DNA from: Flavobacteriales bacterium UBA7690
GTDB taxonomy: Bacteria; Bacteroidota; Bacteroidia; Flavobacteriales_F; PHOS-HE28
Reading direction: 5' to 3'
DNA length: 7,676 nucleotides
Assembly (NCBI GenBank): GCA_002482775.1
Contig: DLGQ01000075.1
Location: 40,458 to 48,133 of the forward strand
The notes beneath the pieces were generated by a model that had not been told where the DNA came from, did no database searches, and worked only from the letters and a program-made list of their open reading frames with translations. Both the position numbers and the translations under genes were made by a program. This document shows positions 4,475 through 7,676 of the stretch, piece by piece. Within the stretch, counting starts at the first letter, position 1; every line of letters starts with the position of its first letter.

Positions 4475-7246
4475 ATGAGTTCACGGCTACGCCATCTTCT
4501 CCCGCTCGGTCCCTTCCTGTTCGCCCTTCCCTCCGTTGCCCAGTTCGGCACCGAGCAAGTGATCTTCCCGTTCGTCGGTTCGGCCCGTATGCAAGCTGCC
4601 GATCTGGATGGCGATGGCGACAAGGACCTCTTCGGCGTGTTCGACGGGCACCAATTGAATTGGTTCATGAACACCGATGGGGCTGGCGCTTTCGGGCCGG
4701 CCATCGAGATCGGTGAGGTCAGTGGTGATTGCAGGCAGACCGTCCTGGGCGATGTGGACGGTGACCTGGATGTGGACATCCTCTACATCGCGGATGCACA
4801 GGCGGAGATCGCCCTTCTGCGCAACGATGGCACTGGCACATTCTTGGAAGATGGTGCATTCCTTCTTCCTGGTACACCAGAGACCTTCACCACGGCGGAC
4901 GTGAGCGGTGATGGGATCCTGGATCTGATCGCCAGCATTCCCTTCGCAGAAGGGCCGGGCATCGCTATCCTTCCCGGAACGACCAACGGCTTGGGTGTAG
5001 CTGCATCCTTCACCATGCTCCACGCCGGTAACGCTTCAACGAGCATCGCCATCGGCGACATGGATCTTGTTGGTGGGTTGGACATCATCCTCCGCGGTGA
5101 GAACGATGCGATCATCCTCTTGCGCAACACCAACGGCGATGCCACGGCATGGACACCAGAGGTACTGCCGATCCCCGCTGGAGAACTCGGCTATGTGTAC
5201 CGCGCGCCACAGGTGATCGATGTGGACGGTGATGGCGATCTGGACCTCGCCGAGAGCCGCAGCCCAGCGATCCACTGGTTGCGCAACGACCTGAACGAGG
5301 GTGGTGCGTTGGCCTTCGAAGAGAACGTGATCGAGACCTGGTTCACCAGCGGTAGTGGCATGTTCGGCCCGTCGCCCTGCGGTATCGGAGCGGCCGTGGT
5401 GTTCGTGCCCGCCAACCCTTCCCTACCCGTAAGGTGGAACAGCTTCCTTCCGGTGTTGAACGACCTGCCTTACAGCAACGACCTGAACGACCTGCCGCGG
5501 GGAACCGACCTGCTCTTCGCTGACCTGAACGGGGATGCGAAAGGAGACCTTGTGATGAACACCGCGAACGGAGTGGTGCTCTTCACCAACGTGATCACAC
5601 CGAGCACCGAGGAGATCATACTTCAACCCATCGATACCCTTTGCTTGGGCGGCCCTCCCGTTCCGCTACCGGATGCACTTCCTGCAGGAGGCCGTTGGTA
5701 TGGCCAACAGATCGACAACGACCTCTTGTTCCGCTCCAACCTGATGGGAACGATGGACCTTCCCGCGATCCATGCGGTATATGCACAGAACGGTTGTCCC
5801 ATGGGTGCCGCACAGACCATCCGTGTGATGCAACAGCCTACCATCACCACGGTGATCCCTGCTGTGGTCTGCTCTGCGGATGCACCTTTCACCCTGAATG
5901 CCGAACCCACCAACGTGGAGTGGTTCGGCCTTGACGGCAGCAATGTGGTGAACCCCGCCACCTGGACCGGTGGCTACCTCGTATGCCAGTACACCGATGC
6001 CACGGGCACCACCTGCGCCAACGTGCAAGGGCCGATCCAACGTTGGAACAGCCTGCCAGCAAGCATCGCCATCGCCGGCCCGTTCTGCACGGATGATGAG
6101 GTGCAGACCATCAATGCGCTGGCAGCACCGCCCTTCAACGTCAACTGGAGCGGGCCCGTGAGCGGCTCCACCCCTACCAGCACGCAGTTCGATCCCTCCA
6201 TCGGTGCAGGCATCTACGAGATCGTGTTATCGGCAGAACCCTTTGGCCCCAACCAGTGTGCGAACAGCGATACGCTGCGCGTGGTCGTGGGTGAAGATCC
6301 AGTGATCGCCATTGAACCACTGGGTGTCTACTGTGTCAACGGTGATCCCATTGCGCTATCCGGGGTAACGCCGGAAGGTGGAACATGGAGCGGAACGGGT
6401 GTGAGCGAAGCCTCCTTGGACCCTGTTGCTGCCGGTGTAGGAACGCACGAGCTCTCCTACGTCGCCAGCTCTGCGGAAGGGTGCTCCGCGCAAAGCACCA
6501 CCACCATCACGCTGTACGATGCTACCCAGGTGGCATGGACCGTGGAGGATCTGGAATTCTGCCCGGGCGATGAACCGTGTGTGTTCACCGCACTGCCCGC
6601 TGGCGGAACATGGGATGCACCGCTCTCTTCAGAAGGTGTGCTGGATATCGCCGCATCAAACCCTGGATCCGTCGCTGTCCGCTACAGCTACACGGACCCG
6701 CGCGGCTGTGTGCTCACGAACGCCGAGGTGGTGGCGAACATCGGCACGGCAACAGCGGTCACCATCACGCCGCCCGCCCACATCTGTATCGATCATGCAC
6801 CCTTCGATGTGCAAGGATCCGCAGCCGGAACGTGGAGCGGTGCGGTGAACGGTGAAGGTGCCTCCATCACCGTGGATCCTGCTGTGCTGGGTATTGGAAC
6901 ATGGAACGTCACCCTGGCAGTGGTGCCGGATGATGCGTGCCCCGGAACCGCCTCTGCGGATCTTGTGGTGGAAGTCTGTGCTGGTGTGGAAGAATTGGCC
7001 ATCACCGACGCTAGGCTGGTTCCGAACCCCTTCAACGAAGGCACGGGATTGGTGCTCGGCCGCCAAGGGAACGCACGGATCTCGGTGATCGATGCGACGG
7101 GCCGTATTGTTCTCTCCCGCACCATCGCAGGAAGCAACGGAACACGCGTGGATCTCGACCTCGGTGGTGAAGCTGCCGGGGTGTACCACGTGCAGGTCGC
7201 GTATGACGATGCCGTACAGGTGCTCCGTGCAGTGAAGGCGGAGTAA
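4475..7246 (+). CDS. T9SS-secreted FG-GAP/VCBS propeller protein with six Ig-like modules
   Basis: This is a 923-residue secreted or surface protein. The ATG at 4475 is chosen over an in-frame GTG at 4445 because it opens directly on a signal peptide (MSSRLRHLLPLGPFLFALPS, cleavage near VAQ) and the GTG overlaps the promoter box. Residues about 26-372 are FG-GAP/VCBS-like blades with Asp-rich calcium loops starting at residues 43, 93, 142, 195 (degenerate), 249 and 350, for example DLDGDGDKD and DVDGDGDLD. The double spacing between 249 and 350 implies a seventh, loop-less blade. Residues about 385-835 hold six Ig/PKD-like modules of 72-82 residues, each opening with a Cys (390, 466, 538, 620, 696, 771) and mostly showing a W-x-G or T-W-S-G strand and a second Cys about 50 residues on. 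Residues about 838-923 are a T9SS type A sorting domain (LVPNPFNEG, AAGVYHVQVAYDD, terminal AVKAE). Such proteins are typically adhesins or binding proteins; no enzyme motif is seen and the ligand is unknown. Confidence 0.9.
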   Translation: MSSRLRHLLPLGPFLFALPSVAQFGTEQVIFPFVGSARMQAADLDGDGDKDLFGVFDGHQLNWFMNTDGAGAFGPAIEIGEVSGDCRQTVLGDVDGDLDVDILYIADAQAEIALLRNDGTGTFLEDGAFLLPGTPETFTTADVSGDGILDLIASIPFAEGPGIAILPGTTNGLGVAASFTMLHAGNASTSIAIGDMDLVGGLDIILRGENDAIILLRNTNGDATAWTPEVLPIPAGELGYVYRAPQVIDVDGDGDLDLAESRSPAIHWLRNDLNEGGALAFEENVIETWFTSGSGMFGPSPCGIGAAVVFVPANPSLPVRWNSFLPVLNDLPYSNDLNDLPRGTDLLFADLNGDAKGDLVMNTANGVVLFTNVITPSTEEIILQPIDTLCLGGPPVPLPDALPAGGRWYGQQIDNDLLFRSNLMGTMDLPAIHAVYAQNGCPMGAAQTIRVMQQPTITTVIPAVVCSADAPFTLNAEPTNVEWFGLDGSNVVNPATWTGGYLVCQYTDATGTTCANVQGPIQRWNSLPASIAIAGPFCTDDEVQTINALAAPPFNVNWSGPVSGSTPTSTQFDPSIGAGIYEIVLSAEPFGPNQCANSDTLRVVVGEDPVIAIEPLGVYCVNGDPIALSGVTPEGGTWSGTGVSEASLDPVAAGVGTHELSYVASSAEGCSAQSTTTITLYDATQVAWTVEDLEFCPGDEPCVFTALPAGGTWDAPLSSEGVLDIAASNPGSVAVRYSYTDPRGCVLTNAEVVANIGTATAVTITPPAHICIDHAPFDVQGSAAGTWSGAVNGEGASITVDPAVLGIGTWNVTLAVVPDDACPGTASADLVVEVCAGVEELAITDARLVPNPFNEGTGLVLGRQGNARISVIDATGRIVLSRTIAGSNGTRVDLDLGGEAAGVYHVQVAYDDAVQVLRAVKAE
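5477..5494 (+). repeat. Perfect 9-bp tandem repeat inside the FG-GAP gene
   Basis: AACGACCTG occurs twice in tandem and encodes NDLNDL. A third copy lies just upstream at 5459-5467 and a fourth at 5285-5293. The unit length is a multiple of three, so the frame is kept. It lies in the stretch where the propeller lacks a recognisable calcium loop. Confidence 0.7.
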
Positions 7247-7254
7247 GACGCGGT

Positions 7255-7269
7255 GCAGCCTTGGGCTGT
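7255..7269 (+). terminator. GC-rich hairpin after the FG-GAP gene
   Basis: CAGCC (7256-7260) pairs with GGCTG (7264-7268) around the loop TTG, with a G-T wobble extending it to 7255/7269. It starts eight bases after the TAA stop. Only two Ts follow the stem before the sequence turns GC-rich, so intrinsic termination is uncertain. Confidence 0.3.
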
Positions 7270-7289
7270 TGAGGCGATCGGCTGCGCGT

Positions 7290-7308
7290 AGTTCCTGACC
7301 GGAATTTT
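7290..7308 (+). terminator. Hairpin with short T-run after the FG-GAP gene
   Basis: AGTTCC (7290-7295) pairs with GGAATT (7301-7306), including one G-T wobble, around the loop TGACC, and the T-run ends at 7308. The stem has only two GC pairs, but it is the only plus-strand hairpin here leading into a T-run. It is a candidate transcript end about 45 bases past the stop. Confidence 0.3.
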
Positions 7309-7396
7309 ACGAATGAGGCCATGCGCGTACACGTCCCCTTTCGCGTGATCTACGCCGACGGGAATGGATCGAGGGACCGACCCGCGAACACTGATC

Positions 7397-7412
7397 AAAA
7401 CGGACCGGGTCC
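7397..7412 (-). terminator. Terminator-like palindrome directly after sucD
   Basis: Read on the minus strand, the bases right after the sucD stop are GGACCCGGTCC and then GTTTT. The palindrome can fold as a 4-bp GGAC/GTCC stem with a 3-base loop, followed by four Ts. The position and T-run are right for intrinsic termination, but the stem is short. Confidence 0.35.
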
Positions 7413-7676
7413 TCAGCCCAACACCTCCTTCACCTTCGCGCCGATCGCAGCGGGGCTATCCACCACATGGATACCGCTCTCGCGCATCACCTTCTTCTTG
7501 GCGGCGGCACTTTCGTCGGCACCGGAAACGATGGCACCGGCATGGCCCATGGTGCGGCCTTTCGGGGCGGTCTCACCGGCGATGAAGCCGATGACGGGTT
7601 TCTTGCAGTTGGCCTTGATCCACTTGGCGGCCTGGATCTCCAGGTCTCCACCGATCTCGCCGATCATCACGATCGC
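7413..7676 (-). CDS. sucD: Succinyl-CoA ligase [ADP/GDP-forming] alpha subunit, C-terminal part
   Basis: The frame enters from the right edge (AIVMIGEIGG...) and ends at TGA 7413-7415, so only about the last 87 codons are present. A GTG at 7670 is an internal valine, not the start. The enzyme couples succinyl-CoA cleavage to ATP or GTP formation in the TCA cycle as an alpha/beta complex in the cytoplasm. The alpha subunit is phosphorylated on an active-site histidine. That His is visible in the hallmark MGHAGAI (codon 7542-7544), preceded by GFIAGETAPKGRT. The conserved Glu contacting it is in GEIGG. The tail (SGIHVVDSPAAIGAKVKEVLG) has the normal family end. Nothing suggests damage. It converges with the FG-GAP gene across 166 gene-free bases. 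The family call is near certain; the nucleotide preference is not determinable from this part. Confidence 0.97.
   Translation of the reverse strand, partial: AIVMIGEIGGDLEIQAAKWIKANCKKPVIGFIAGETAPKGRTMGHAGAIVSGADESAAAKKKVMRESGIHVVDSPAAIGAKVKEVLG

Noticed and set aside
7379..7411. GACCCG / CGGGTC inverted repeat with a 21-base loop
   Set aside because: The large loop makes it a weak hairpin, and its right arm is already part of the palindrome directly after sucD.
7321..7676. Plus-strand frame opening with ATG at 7321 and running to the right edge
   Set aside because: Almost all of it is antisense to sucD, whose catalytic motif is certain. The short part outside sucD shows no recognisable protein and has no promoter-like box.

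Overview
The window is a GC-rich stretch of chromosomal DNA, most likely from a member of the Bacteroidota. Three observations support this. Two large secreted proteins end in the C-terminal sorting domain of the type IX secretion system (T9SS), which is restricted to that phylum and close relatives. The gene starts lack Shine-Dalgarno sequences. TAnnTTTG-like -7 boxes sit just upstream of start codons. A high-GC lineage related to Flavobacteriales fits, but that placement is inference.

Layout, left to right: (1) the 3' part of an exported tetratricopeptide (TPR) protein, plus strand, cut by the left edge; (2) abutting it tail to tail, a minus-strand 804-residue T9SS substrate with a choice-of-anchor B / LVIVD seven-repeat propeller, two carboxypeptidase-regulatory-like domains, a jelly-roll-like domain and a sorting domain; (3) a 201-bp divergent promoter region; (4) a plus-strand tandem universal stress protein of 263 residues; (5) a plus-strand 923-residue T9SS substrate with an FG-GAP/VCBS-type propeller, six two-cysteine Ig-like modules and a sorting domain; (6) a 166-bp gene-free gap with weak terminator-like hairpins; (7) the 3' end of sucD (succinyl-CoA ligase alpha subunit), minus strand, cut by the right edge.

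The genes do not form one pathway. The TPR protein and the two T9SS substrates belong to the cell envelope or surface. The universal stress protein and sucD are cytoplasmic. Each gene appears to be its own transcription unit: strands alternate, and boxes are visible before three of them. No mobile element, CRISPR array, tRNA, rRNA or obvious new multi-gene system was seen. The points most worth a second look are the zero-gap convergent junction with inverted repeats, the regular two-cysteine module array, the apparent seven-blade propellers with one calcium loop lost, and the shared promoter-like box that settles the start of the large FG-GAP gene.
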